9,317 bases of DNA from a bacterium (lineage in GTDB: Bacteria; Patescibacteriota; Minisyncoccia; Moranbacterales; UBA2206): the NCBI GenBank assembly GCA_021779205.1, contig JAJYBE010000034.1:1-9317 (forward strand). The letters run 5' to 3'. This document shows positions 1 to 8,100 of the stretch, one piece after another (position 1 is the first letter of the stretch; each line of letters starts with the position of its first letter). Under the pieces are notes generated by a model. It had not been told where the DNA came from. It saw nothing but the letters and a program-made list of their open reading frames with translations, and searched no databases. Position numbers and translations under genes: made by a program.

Positions 1-290
1 AATTTGGAAAAATAAAAGTGTTGGCAATATTTAAAACCGGAAAACATGATATGATTGTCGGAGGAAAGGTAACTTCCGGTCGAATTGAAAATAATTCACT
101 TTTGGAAGTGGAAAGAAAGGAAGTGTTGATTGGAAAAGGAAGAATGGGAAATTTGCAATCAAATAAAGTCGATGTTAATGATTGCGTGCGCCCTAATGAA
201 TGCGGGATTACATTTATGGGTGATACAAAAATAAAAGTTGATGATATTTTGATTTCCTATAAAGAAAATTTAAAAAAGAAATCACTCTAA
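1..290 (+). CDS. infB: Translation initiation factor IF-2, C-terminal fragment
   Basis: Only the last 95 residues are present, and the gene enters from the left edge; the first complete codon is at position 3. IF-2 is the GTPase that brings initiator fMet-tRNA to the 30S subunit and promotes subunit joining. What is visible fits the last beta-barrel domain, which binds fMet-tRNA. The segment reads FGKIKVLAIFKTGK, then MIVGGKVTSGRIE, then a Leu-Gln-Ser-Asn-Lys stretch and an ECGITFMGD motif. These match the family pattern of an 'IFKTGK..MIVGGKVT.G', 'LQ..K.DV' and 'ECGI' series. A GTG at 18 is in frame but is internal, because homology continues upstream of it. The gene ends in TAA three bases before rbfA, as in the infB-rbfA operon of many bacteria. 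The G domain lies outside the window, so GTPase motifs cannot be checked. Confidence 0.93.
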   Translation, partial: FGKIKVLAIFKTGKHDMIVGGKVTSGRIENNSLLEVERKEVLIGKGRMGNLQSNKVDVNDCVRPNECGITFMGDTKIKVDDILISYKENLKKKSL

Positions 291-293
291 ATC

Positions 294-626
294 ATGTCAG
301 AAAATCGCCTTCTTAAAATCAATGAATTAGTTAGAAAGTATATAGATGAAATTATTCTTAGGGATTTGCAAATTAAGACCGGGGTTTTCATCACCATTGC
401 TAAAGTTGACACTAGCGCGGATTTTCGCTACACTCAAGTGTTCATTAGCGTTTTTCCGGAAGGAGAATTTAATTATGCAATTAAAACATTAAAAAAGGAA
501 CTCCATTTTATTCAAAAAGAGCTTAATCGAAAGTTGCGCACAAAGCCGAGTCCTCGTGTTGTTTTTATTGAAGATTTTACGGAATTAAAAGCCGATAAAA
601 TCGAAAAATTGCTAAAAGAACTCTAA
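294..626 (+). CDS. rbfA: 30S ribosome-binding factor A
   Basis: This 110-residue protein has the length and pattern of RbfA, a small KH-fold factor that binds the immature 30S subunit near helix 1 of 16S rRNA and is needed for late 16S processing and cold adaptation. The N-terminal helix (KINELVRKYIDEIILRDL, about residues 8-25) is followed by ITIAKVDTSADFRYTQVFISVFPE (about 33-56). That segment corresponds to the family's 'vTrVevSpDLr.AkVyvSvl'. The C-terminal part has RKLRTKPSPRVVFIED, which matches 'l..rl.lR..P.l.F..D'. The ATG lies three bases after the infB stop, with no Shine-Dalgarno sequence visible, so translation probably depends on coupling or on an SD-independent mechanism. Family assignment is secure from sequence and synteny. 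Confidence 0.94.
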   Translation: MSENRLLKINELVRKYIDEIILRDLQIKTGVFITIAKVDTSADFRYTQVFISVFPEGEFNYAIKTLKKELHFIQKELNRKLRTKPSPRVVFIEDFTELKADKIEKLLKEL

Positions 627-682
627 AAGTATTTATTAAATTTTTGACAAGGTGTGTTGATTTGGCTGCTGTTTATTTTTTT

Positions 683-1642
683 ATGCAAAATTTTTCCAAT
701 GAATTCAATACGCTTGACTATGCGATAAAAGGTTGCGATTCCATTTTATTGTTTGCGCATAGCCATCCTGACGGGGATACGGTCGGATCCGTTTTGGCTT
801 TAAAAGAATATATCAAAAAACTTGGCAAAACAGTTGATATTGCTTGTTTTAATGAATTGCCGGAATATTTAAAGAGTTTTTCTTTTGAAAATTTTATTAA
901 TCCGAATAAGTTGAATGTGGATAAATATAAATTGATTATTGCGACCGATAGCGTGGAACGGGGTTTTGAAAAAATTCTTCCCACAATCAATCAAAATCAA
1001 ATTACGGCGATTATTGATCATCATCCGGACATAAAAATCAAAGCTGACATCAACATTATAGATCCCGCATACTCTTCTGTTTGTGAAATTATTTATAACT
1101 TTTTTTCTTTCCAAAATATTGAGATAGACCAGCATATCGCAACATATTTATTATTGGGAATTCTTAATGATACTGGAATGTTGCAACATTCAAATACAAC
1201 TTCCGATGTTTTGGAAATCGTTTCCGGCTTAATGAAAAAAGGTGCGCCAATGGCAAAAATAGTCAGCGCTATGTTTAATAATAAAAATGTATCAACATTA
1301 AAACTTTGGGGTCGTGCATTTGAGCGTGCGCGCGTTAATCAAGAAAATGGAATGATTATATCGGTTATCACGCAAAAAGATATGCTTGAATTTGGAGCGA
1401 CGAGTGATGACATCGCTCAAGTAGCAACCATTCTCAATACTGTTCCCGGCACTAACTTCGCACTTATTCTCTCTGAGCGGGGAGATGGTGTTATCAAGGG
1501 CAGTTTGCGAAGCGAAAAATATAAAGGAGTTAATGTTTCCGAGCTTGCGGCAAAATTCGGTGGCGGCGGGCATGTGCTTGCTAGCGGATTTGAAATTAAG
1601 GGTAGGATTGTTGAAACTAAGGATGGTTGGGAAATTGTTTGA
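683..1642 (+). CDS. nrnA: DHH/DHHA1 phosphoesterase, NrnA-like oligoribonuclease
   Basis: The protein has 319 residues from the ATG at 683, the usual size for bacterial NrnA. NrnA enzymes degrade 2-5 nt RNA oligomers and dephosphorylate 3'-phosphoadenosine 5'-phosphate (pAp); some relatives hydrolyse c-di-AMP or pGpG. The DHH-domain metal motifs are complete: AHSHPDGD (His26, Asp30, Asp32), ATDS (Asp89), DHH (112-114) and NDTG (Asp163). The C-terminal DHHA1 domain ends in the substrate-binding FGGGGH motif (292-297), followed by ASGF. An in-frame TTG at 644 would add 13 residues, but the N-terminus aligned to the family begins close to Met683, so ATG is preferred. The gene follows rbfA by 56 bases, matching the common infB-rbfA-nrnA order. 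It ends in TGA. The exact substrate (nanoRNA, pAp or cyclic dinucleotide) cannot be decided from sequence alone. Confidence 0.9.
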   Translation: MQNFSNEFNTLDYAIKGCDSILLFAHSHPDGDTVGSVLALKEYIKKLGKTVDIACFNELPEYLKSFSFENFINPNKLNVDKYKLIIATDSVERGFEKILPTINQNQITAIIDHHPDIKIKADINIIDPAYSSVCEIIYNFFSFQNIEIDQHIATYLLLGILNDTGMLQHSNTTSDVLEIVSGLMKKGAPMAKIVSAMFNNKNVSTLKLWGRAFERARVNQENGMIISVITQKDMLEFGATSDDIAQVATILNTVPGTNFALILSERGDGVIKGSLRSEKYKGVNVSELAAKFGGGGHVLASGFEIKGRIVETKDGWEIV

Positions 1643-1666
1643 GCAGACAAAATTTTTTTTTCTTTG

Positions 1667-1675
1667 TGTTAAAAT
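1667..1675 (+). promoter_or_regulatory. Possible extended -10 promoter before nfo
   Basis: TGTTAAAAT (TGn plus TAAAAT) lies in the 37-base gap after nrnA, four bases before the first nfo ATG. A run of nine T residues (1653-1661) precedes it. No convincing -35 is seen at 17 bases; CAGACA at 1644-1649 is at 20. If used, transcription would start at or just past the first ATG, giving a leaderless message or one starting near the second ATG at 1689. In such AT-rich DNA a chance match is quite possible. Confidence 0.35.
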
Positions 1676-1679
1676 TAAA

Positions 1680-2510
1680 ATGAAAAATATGTTTATTGGC
1701 GCTCACATTTCTATCGCTGGCGGAATTGGAAATGCTCCCCAAAGAGCATCTGATTTGGGTTGTGAGGTGATACAAATCTTCACTCGTTCTCCGCGCGGAG
1801 GAAAAGCACCGGAATTTACACCGGAAATTTGCCAAGAATTTAAAAATTTATCAAAAGAATTCAAACTGCAAAATACCTATATTCATACTCCATATTATAT
1901 TAATTTTGCGTCATTTGAAAATCGTATCCGCCATGCTTCTGTTTCCGTCGTTCGTGATGAGCTAGAGCGCGGGAGTCTTATTGATGCAAAATATGCCATA
2001 ACTCATCTTGGTAGCGCCAAGGGCATGACTCATAACGAATCAATTAAAAAAGTGATTGAGATGCTTAAAAAAACTTTGGAAAATTATTCCGGAAAAACAA
2101 AGTTACTTCTGGAAAACAGCGCTGGTGCCGGAGAGGTTATTGGCAGTTCGCTGGCTGATCTGAAAACTATTATTGACGGCGTAGCCAATAAAGCCATCGC
2201 TGGAATTTGTCTTGACACTCAACACTCTTTCGCTTCCGGTTATGATTGGCGGGATTTTGAAAAAACTTTAATGCATATTGACAAAGAATTGGGTTTAAAA
2301 AATATTAAATTAATCCATGCCAATGATAGCAAGACCGATTTTAATTCTAAACGCGATCGCCATGAGCATATCGGCTTTGGAAAGATTGGCAAGGTTGCTT
2401 TTCAAAATATTTCGTCTTTCGTCCAAAAAAACAATATCGATATGATTTTAGAAACCGAGTATGCTAAAATAAAGGAAGATATAAAACTGCTAAAAAGTTT
2501 TAGAAAATAA
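1680..2510 (+). CDS. nfo: Endonuclease IV (AP endonuclease)
   Basis: The product is 276 residues, against 285 for E. coli Nfo. It is a TIM-barrel enzyme that cuts the backbone 5' of abasic sites and removes blocked 3' ends during base-excision repair. All nine ligands of the trinuclear zinc centre are identifiable by alignment from memory to E. coli: His69 (YIHTPY), His109 (THLGS), Glu145 (LLLENSAGAG), Asp179 and His182 (CLDTQHSFASGYD), His213 (IHANDSK), Asp226 and His228 (DRHEHIG) and Glu258 (ILETE). The FIGAHISIAGG start is the normal N-terminus of the family. The frame stays open upstream to 1485, but that stretch overlaps nrnA and has no homology, so the start is ATG 1680, with ATG 1689 as an equally plausible alternative. 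It lies in the same strand run as a uracil-DNA glycosylase, the enzyme that generates its substrate. Confidence 0.95.
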   Translation: MKNMFIGAHISIAGGIGNAPQRASDLGCEVIQIFTRSPRGGKAPEFTPEICQEFKNLSKEFKLQNTYIHTPYYINFASFENRIRHASVSVVRDELERGSLIDAKYAITHLGSAKGMTHNESIKKVIEMLKKTLENYSGKTKLLLENSAGAGEVIGSSLADLKTIIDGVANKAIAGICLDTQHSFASGYDWRDFEKTLMHIDKELGLKNIKLIHANDSKTDFNSKRDRHEHIGFGKIGKVAFQNISSFVQKNNIDMILETEYAKIKEDIKLLKSFRK

Positions 2511-2515
2511 AAACT

Positions 2516-3019
2516 ATGCAAATCGCTATTACATCTGATATTCATAATAATGAAGTCAATTTGGAAAAAGTTTTACGCTACTGTGTTGAACAAGAGATTA
2601 AAACATTGATTTGTTGCGGGGATCTCGCTTCAAAAGAAGTGCTTGATCTCATAAATGATAATTTTTCTGGCACAATTTATTATACCTTTGGTAATGCCGA
2701 TTATATTGAACTGCGCAAGCTTGATTCGGAAAATAAATATAGAAAAACTTTTTTATTTAAAAATTTTGGCGAAGCAGAAATTGATAATATAAAAATTGCA
2801 TTTGTTCATTTTCCTCAAAAAGCCAGAAAACTCGCGGAAACCGGAAAATATAATTTTGTTTTTTATGGCCATACGCATAAGCCATGGGAGGAAATAATTG
2901 AAAACTGCAAAATGCTTAACCCCGGCAATGTTGCCGGAGAAATTTATCTGCCAACATTTGCCGTGTGGAATACGGAAAATGCTAATTTTAAATTAATCAG
3001 AGTGCATAATTTGAAGTAA
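2516..3019 (+). CDS. YfcE/MJ0936-family metallophosphoesterase
   Basis: This 167-residue calcineurin-like phosphoesterase has the two-metal motifs in order: SDIHNN (Asp8, His10), CGDLAS (Gly35-Asp36), FGNAD (Gly59-Asn60, Asp62), His98, and GHTHK (His119, His121). NPGN (135-138) follows near the end. Family members such as YfcE and MJ0936 hydrolyse phosphodiesters in vitro; the physiological substrate is generally unknown. The segment around His98 reads VHFPQK, where most relatives I recall have His-Gly. This keeps the metal-ligand His but alters the neighbouring residue. The ATG is five bases after nfo and four bases separate its stop from the glycosylase gene, so it is probably co-transcribed with both repair genes. 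A role in nucleic-acid or nucleotide processing is inferred only from that placement. No signal peptide is seen, so it should be cytoplasmic. Confidence 0.88.
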   Translation: MQIAITSDIHNNEVNLEKVLRYCVEQEIKTLICCGDLASKEVLDLINDNFSGTIYYTFGNADYIELRKLDSENKYRKTFLFKNFGEAEIDNIKIAFVHFPQKARKLAETGKYNFVFYGHTHKPWEEIIENCKMLNPGNVAGEIYLPTFAVWNTENANFKLIRVHNLK

Positions 3020-3023
3020 TTTT

Positions 3024-3611
3024 ATGCAATCAAAACAAGATCAGCTTGAAAAATTAAATCAAAAAATGCTTGCTTGCGTTAAATGTTCTCTTCGCAAAAA
3101 TTGCATCCAAGTAGTTCCCGGTGCCGGAGCGGCTAAGGCAAGAATTATGTTCATCGGCGAAGCGCCAGGCAAAAAAGAAGATGAAACCGGCGTGCCCTTT
3201 GTCGGTGCTGCGGGAAAATTTTTGGATGAAATGCTTGAAATAATAAAACTTAAGCGCAAAGATATCTATATTGCTAATATTTGCAAATGCCGCCCACCGG
3301 AAAATCGCGATCCATTGCCAATCGAAGTTGCCACTTGCTGGCCTTGGCTTCTTGCCCAAATAAAAATAATTCAGCCAAAATTAATCATTACGCTCGGAAA
3401 ACATTCGATGGAAAGATTTTTACCGGGCTTTAAAATTTCGCAAGTCCACGGTAAGGCGATGCGTCGTGAAATTGAAGACATGGGAAAACAAGTTTTTTAT
3501 ACGCTCTACCATCCTGCGGCAGCGCTCTACAATGGTTCAATGCGTAAAACATTAATTAAAGATTTTAAGCAGATTCCAAGAATTATTGCAAAAATCGAAA
3601 ATGAAAAATAA
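3024..3611 (+). CDS. Uracil-DNA glycosylase, family 4 (4Fe-4S)
   Basis: The product is 195 residues, a normal size for family 4 UDG, which excises uracil from DNA and leaves an abasic site. The four iron-sulfur cysteines are in place: Cys18 and Cys21 (CVKC), Cys89 (KCRPPENRDP) and Cys105. Two further cysteines (27 and 87) are extra. The catalytic and uracil-binding motif GEAPGKKEDETGVPFVG covers residues 45-61. The second motif, HPAA, begins at His163 after a TLY. The middle segment IYIANICKCRPP matches the family's 'vYitNvvKcRPP'. Its ATG is four bases after the metallophosphoesterase stop and has no Shine-Dalgarno sequence. It is the last gene of the housekeeping run, followed by a terminator. 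Together with endonuclease IV upstream it forms two consecutive steps of base-excision repair. Confidence 0.95.
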   Translation: MQSKQDQLEKLNQKMLACVKCSLRKNCIQVVPGAGAAKARIMFIGEAPGKKEDETGVPFVGAAGKFLDEMLEIIKLKRKDIYIANICKCRPPENRDPLPIEVATCWPWLLAQIKIIQPKLIITLGKHSMERFLPGFKISQVHGKAMRREIEDMGKQVFYTLYHPAAALYNGSMRKTLIKDFKQIPRIIAKIENEK

Positions 3612-3645
3612 AATCGGTTACTGATTCCAACGGCTTAATTTTTTT

Positions 3646-3680
3646 AAAAGAACATTCATTGGCGAAGAATGTCCTTTTTT
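3646..3680 (+). terminator. Rho-independent terminator after the glycosylase gene
   Basis: The left arm AAAAGAACATTC (3646-3657) pairs with GAATGTCCTTTT (3667-3678) around a nine-base loop. There is a single A-C mismatch, and T residues follow (TTTTTTAATTTT). The hairpin sits 35 bases after the stop and before the next promoter. Because its flanks are A-rich upstream and T-rich downstream, it could act on both strands. It separates the housekeeping run from the efflux operon. Confidence 0.78.
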
Positions 3681-3708
3681 AATTTTAAAAAAGAAAATAG
3701 ATAAACTC

Positions 3709-3738
3709 TTGACACCCCATAGGGGTGTATGTTAGACT
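3709..3738 (+). promoter_or_regulatory. Promoter of the repressor-efflux operon
   Basis: A perfect -35 box TTGACA (3709-3714) is followed after 18 bases by TAGACT (3733-3738). TG sits one base upstream of that hexamer, giving an extended -10, TGTTAGACT. Predicted initiation is near 3745, about 24 bases before the repressor ATG. That leader has no Shine-Dalgarno sequence. The inverted repeat 3712-3728 occupies most of the spacer and the end of the -35 box, so repressor binding should block RNA polymerase. Confidence 0.8.
3712..3728 (+). promoter_or_regulatory. Predicted CsoR-family operator (perfect inverted repeat)
   Basis: ACACCCC-ATA-GGGGTGT is a perfect 7-base inverted repeat with a three-base centre. 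C/G-tract palindromes of this kind are the usual operators of CsoR/RcnR/CstR-family repressors. It overlaps the -35 box and lies directly upstream of a gene for such a repressor, so autoregulation is the natural reading. It is the most conspicuous GC-rich symmetrical element in an AT-rich intergenic region. Confidence 0.82.
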
Positions 3739-3768
3739 TTGAACTACTAAGTATTAACTCATAAAAAT

Positions 3769-4011
3769 ATGCCAAAAAATAATGAACAGTTGATAAATAA
3801 TATAATCGGACAGCTGGGGGGTATTAAAAAAATGCTTGCGGAGAAAAATGAATGCTTTTCCGTGCTTATTCAGATGAAAGCGGCTAAAGCGGCGTTTGAT
3901 CGGGTGATGGCTCAGTATACCGAACAAAATCTGATGGATTGTGCGGCGAGAATGAAAGTTAGCGATAAAGATAAGTTGGGCAAGTTGCTTAAGGAAATAA
4001 TTAAAAAATAA
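3769..4011 (+). CDS. CsoR/DUF156-family repressor, Cys-Asn-Cys variant
   Basis: This 80-residue all-helical protein fits the metal/thiol-sensing repressor family that includes CsoR (copper), RcnR (nickel/cobalt), FrmR (formaldehyde) and CstR (persulfide). The first-helix pattern is INNIIGQLGGIKKML (about 9-23). It is followed by ECFSVLIQMKAAKAAFDRV (28-46), the family's 'C..vL.Qi.A...AL..V', and then EQNLMDCA (52-59). The sensing residues are Cys29 and Cys58, 29 apart as in CsoR. The His normally four residues before the second Cys is Asn54. Loss of that His argues against copper sensing and for thiol chemistry of the CstR type, forming di-, tri- or persulfide links between the two cysteines. 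The function is inferred. It is the first gene of the efflux operon, ten bases ahead of the adaptor, with a palindromic operator in its own promoter. Confidence 0.88.
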   Translation: MPKNNEQLINNIIGQLGGIKKMLAEKNECFSVLIQMKAAKAAFDRVMAQYTEQNLMDCAARMKVSDKDKLGKLLKEIIKK

Positions 4012-4020
4012 AAAATAATT

Positions 4021-5178
4021 ATGCATAAAAAATATCTTGCAATTTTTTTGTTTATTTCTCTCGCAGTTTATTTTGCTTGGACGGCTTTTTTTGCCAAAGG
4101 AGCGGAAAGCGTTAAACCTAATTCGTCGGTTAAACGTGTACGAACAGTATCTGCAATGACGACAGATTTTCATCCCGTTGGGAATTTTTTCGGTTTTGTT
4201 AGCGGTGTGAGACAGGCTGATATTTCACCTAAAGTCGGTGGATATGTGACTAAACTTTTAAAAGTCGAAGGTGATTCGGTGCAGGCTGGAGAAGTGATTG
4301 CGGTTCTTGATGGCAGCGAGCTTTGGGCAATGGATCAGAGTGCTTTAATGTCATTGGATGCAGTTCAAAAAACTTTGGGAGAAACTAAGGATTTTTATGA
4401 TCAAAAAGTGAATGAAGCCCAAGCTATGCTTAAAAAAACCAAAGAGAATTATTCCAATGGTAGCGCAACCGAAAAAGATATTAAAGTTAGTGAAGAAGCG
4501 CTCAGCAGTGCAAAAAAAATGCGAGATTTGCAAAATTCAGGAGCTGACGCAAATTTGGCTGCCGCTCAAGGTGGAGCATTAGTGGCGCATATTGCAGCTA
4601 AAAATGCGACAATAGTCGCTCCTTTTTCCGGAATAATCACTAAAAAATATGGGGCAGTCGGTTCTTTTGTCGCGCCTGGAACACCATTGTATGAAATTGC
4701 GTCTCCGGATGATTTGGAAATTGATATTTCTATTCCCGGATCAATTGGCAAAAATCTTTCCAGAGGCGAGAAGGTTTTAGTGAGTCTGGATGGAAAAGCC
4801 GGATCAATTGTTTCCGGATATATATTTTCTGTCTCGGGAGCCATTGAGGCGACAACGCAAAAAGCAATTGCGCGTGTCAGATTTTCGGGGGTGGAAAACG
4901 AAAAAGCGCTTTTTCTTGGACAATATGTTGATGTGGCTGTTTCTGTTGGAAATGAAAAAACCGCAATATTTATTCCGGAAAAAGCGATTTTGCGGGAGTA
5001 TGACGATATATTTGTTTTTGTGCTTGGTAATAATGGGATAGTCAGAAAAGATAAAATTACAATTGGTGAGTCGTCAGGAGAATTGCGCGAAGTGCTTTCG
5101 GGTGTTGCGGTTGGAGATAAAATTGTTGTAGATGGGCAATATTCTCTTCGAGATGGTGATTTTGTCACGGATAAATAG
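4021..5178 (+). CDS. RND efflux adaptor (HlyD/AcrA-type membrane fusion protein)
   Basis: The 385-residue protein begins with a short basic end and one hydrophobic segment (about 5-24), probably an uncleaved membrane anchor; I see no clear lipobox or signal peptidase site. Two half-lipoyl motifs flank a helical hairpin: GYVTKLLKVEGDSVQAGE (74-91) and IVAPFSGIITKKYGAVGSFVAPG (198-220). The hairpin region (about 101-195) is rich in Ala, Lys and Glu. A beta-barrel domain (about 230-310) and a membrane-proximal domain ending GDKIVVDGQYSLRDGD follow, as in AcrA-type proteins. The adaptor should hold the RND permease downstream (14 bases away) and couple it to the outside or to an outer-membrane factor. 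The helical hairpin is short to moderate, which matters if no outer-membrane channel exists. The family is secure; the substrate is not readable from it. Confidence 0.9.
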   Translation: MHKKYLAIFLFISLAVYFAWTAFFAKGAESVKPNSSVKRVRTVSAMTTDFHPVGNFFGFVSGVRQADISPKVGGYVTKLLKVEGDSVQAGEVIAVLDGSELWAMDQSALMSLDAVQKTLGETKDFYDQKVNEAQAMLKKTKENYSNGSATEKDIKVSEEALSSAKKMRDLQNSGADANLAAAQGGALVAHIAAKNATIVAPFSGIITKKYGAVGSFVAPGTPLYEIASPDDLEIDISIPGSIGKNLSRGEKVLVSLDGKAGSIVSGYIFSVSGAIEATTQKAIARVRFSGVENEKALFLGQYVDVAVSVGNEKTAIFIPEKAILREYDDIFVFVLGNNGIVRKDKITIGESSGELREVLSGVAVGDKIVVDGQYSLRDGDFVTDK

Positions 5179-5192
5179 AAAGCAAATTATAA

Positions 5193-8100
5193 ATGAACAA
5201 AATTATGCAAAATATTGATCAAGCTTCAAGTGAAATACATAAGGAAAATTTAGGACTGGCGGGAAAAATTACACGGTTATTTCTCAAGAAAAAAGAACTG
5301 TCCATTTTGGCTATCGTGGTGGTTGCCGTTTGGGGGATTTTGTCTTTTATTCTTACTCCCAAGCAGTATAATCCGGAAATTGTGGCGCCTGCTTTTGTTA
5401 TTACAACTGATTTTCCCAATGCGGACGCTTCAGAAGTCTATGAGCTTATTACTCGTCCGATGGAGGATAAAATTGCGGAGCTGACAAAGATTGATAATAT
5501 TTCTTCGCAAAGTTTTCCCGGCGGACGGAGTATTGTGATGGTGAAATTTTTGGTTGGTTCTAATTTGGAAAATGCAAAAGTCGAACTCAACCAAAAATTG
5601 CGAGACAATATTGCTCTAAAACCATCCGGCGCGACTGATCCGGTTGTCCAAGCAATTGATCCCGATGATGTTCCAATCTTGGATATCGGGCTTTCTTCCG
5701 ATTCTTTGTCGGAAAGTTCATTGCGCAAATTGGCTTTTGACGTGACTGATGAGTTGAAGCAGGTGCCGGGAGTGTCAAAGAGTGAAATCAAGGGCGGTCG
5801 GGTGAATAATCTTTTCGTGGAACCGCGTGCTGGCGATTTGTCTGCGCAAAATATTTCCCTTTTTGAAATTATTGGAGCGATATCTGGTGCGAATAATATC
5901 TTTAGCGTTAACTCGCTTGAAGGACAAGGAAGAAATCCCGTTTTGGATATTTCCGGCAATATTCGTGATGTTAATGATTTGAAAAATTTGGTTTTAAGAC
6001 AAAAAAATGGGGCAGTGCTTCGCTTGGGAGATGTTGCCGATATAACTTATGGACCGGGAGAGATTACCAGTTATGTGGCGTTAGCTCAAAAAAATCAGAA
6101 TGAAAAGCCGATAGTGCATATCGCACTATCCAAACTAAAAGGAGTTAATGCGACAACTGTTTCAAATAATGTTCTGACAAAATTGAAAACACTTAAAGGA
6201 AATTTGATTTCCAGCGATGTTAATGTGCAAGTGCTTCGCGATGAAGGAAAGGTAGCTGGTGATGAGATTGGCAAATTGACTTTTGATTTGACAAAGTCAA
6301 TCGTAGTCGTGGCGATTTTACTTATGCTATTTTTAGGTTTTCGTAATGCCATGATGGCGGCAGTCTCAATTCCGTTGGTGCTCTTGGCGGTTTTTGGCGT
6401 AGGTCTTTTGGCTGGGCAAACGGTTAATCGGATCACATTGTTTGCGCTTATTCTTTCTCTGGGACTTTTGGTTGATGATGCGATTGTGGTGATTGAAAAT
6501 GTGGCGCGTTATTTTCGGCTTTATCCTCAGGAAAATCGTGTAAAATTAATTGTGCGGGCGGTGGATGAGGTTGGCGGAGCGCTAGCACTTTCCACTCTTA
6601 CCATGGCAATTGCTTTTATTCCAATGGCTTTTGTTACTGGTATGATGGGACCATATATGGCGCCAATTCCATTTTTTGTACCAACGGCGCTTTTTGCATC
6701 GCTTATTTTTTCTGTTTCCATAAATCCATTTCTTGCGCTTATTTTTACGCCAAAAAATAATATACAAAAGAAAAAAAGCTATGAAGACGGTTTTTTCTTT
6801 CGCCAATTTAAAAAGTTGGAAAATCAATATGCTAAATTACTTTTTGTATTTCTGGAAACAGCTAAAAAACGGAAACTGGTAATCATTATTACTGTGATTA
6901 TTTTTGTATTGGTTTTGTTATTACCATTTACTCCGCTTATGCCTTTTCGAATGTTGCCTAAGGCAGATGAAAATCAATTTTATGTCTATATTGATTTACC
7001 AACTGGCACAGCGGTGAATGAAACACAAACAACAACTAAGGCTTTGGAAAGTTTAATTTTGGAAAATTCACAAGTGGTAAATGTGGAAAGTTTTGTGGGG
7101 ATTTCTCCGATAGCTGATTTCAATGGACTTTTTCGAGGCAGTTCTTCTCGTGTATTTCAAAATCAGGCTACATTACGAGTGAATTTGACGGAGAATAAAA
7201 TGCGCAGTGTAAGTTCGGAAAAAATTGCTCAAGAAGTTGTTAATTCGACGGAAAGCTATCTGAGTGCGTATCCCAATATCAAAATGCGCATCGTGGAAGA
7301 TCCGCCAGGACCGCCGGTATTGGCCACATTGCTTTTGAAAATTCAAGGTAATGATGAAAAAAATCGCGAACATATGGCGTGTGATTTTGAGGCGAACATA
7401 AGCGGAATTCATGGTGTGACGGATATTGATCGCTCAACTCCCGATCGCACTTTGGACTATACCTATCGTATTCTTATGGATAAGGCGGAGCTTTTAGGGA
7501 TTGCTCCCGCTGATGTCTCAACACTTTTACATATAGCACTTTCCGGATCAGCGGTCGGGCTTTATCATCAGGCTACTCCGGGAAATTTGCGTAAGCCGGA
7601 ACAGGAATACATTATGCTTCGATTGCCGAAAGATGATCGTAACTCGCAAAGTGATTTGGCTAAGATTGAAATTCCCACTCGCACCGGCACAAACGTCCCG
7701 CTCACGGAAATTATTGAAAAAACAGACGGTGCAACTGATTTACCAATTCTATCCGATGATCGTCGTCCGACCACCTATCTTTCGGCAGAAATGAAAAATC
7801 GCAGTGTCGTTTATGCGATTATTGATCTATTTCCCAAACTTCTTTCGTATAAGTTGCCTGATGGAAACGGAAAATTAGTTTCTTGGAATTTACTTGGTGC
7901 GGAATATGAAAACATAAAAACCGGTCAACATTATTTTGTTAAAATTGATGGCGAGTGGAAGTTGACATTGGAAGTTTTTCGCGATTTGGGTTTAGCAATG
8001 GGGGTGGCAATTTTTCTCATTTATTTTATTTTGGCGGCTAAATCAGAATCGTTATTTATTCCGCTTCTTCTGATGATAAGTATCCCGCTTGGGTTAATCG

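Noticed and set aside
644..682. TTG start at 644 for the DHH protein, or a promoter with TTGACA at 644-649
   Set aside because: The 13 extra residues have no family support, and no acceptable -10 is found at 16-18 bases; TTTATT at 672-677 is 22 bases away.
1653..1661. T9 tract after nrnA as a terminator
   Set aside because: No stable hairpin precedes it; it is more likely AT-rich promoter-proximal sequence.
1485..1679. In-frame upstream extension of the endonuclease IV reading frame (65 codons)
   Set aside because: It lies wholly within or just after nrnA in another frame, and the family N-terminus (FIGAHIS) begins just after 1680.
4566..5168. 200-codon open frame on the minus strand
   Set aside because: It is antisense to the adaptor gene, Ser/Pro/Thr-rich like a shadow frame, and has no recognisable domain.
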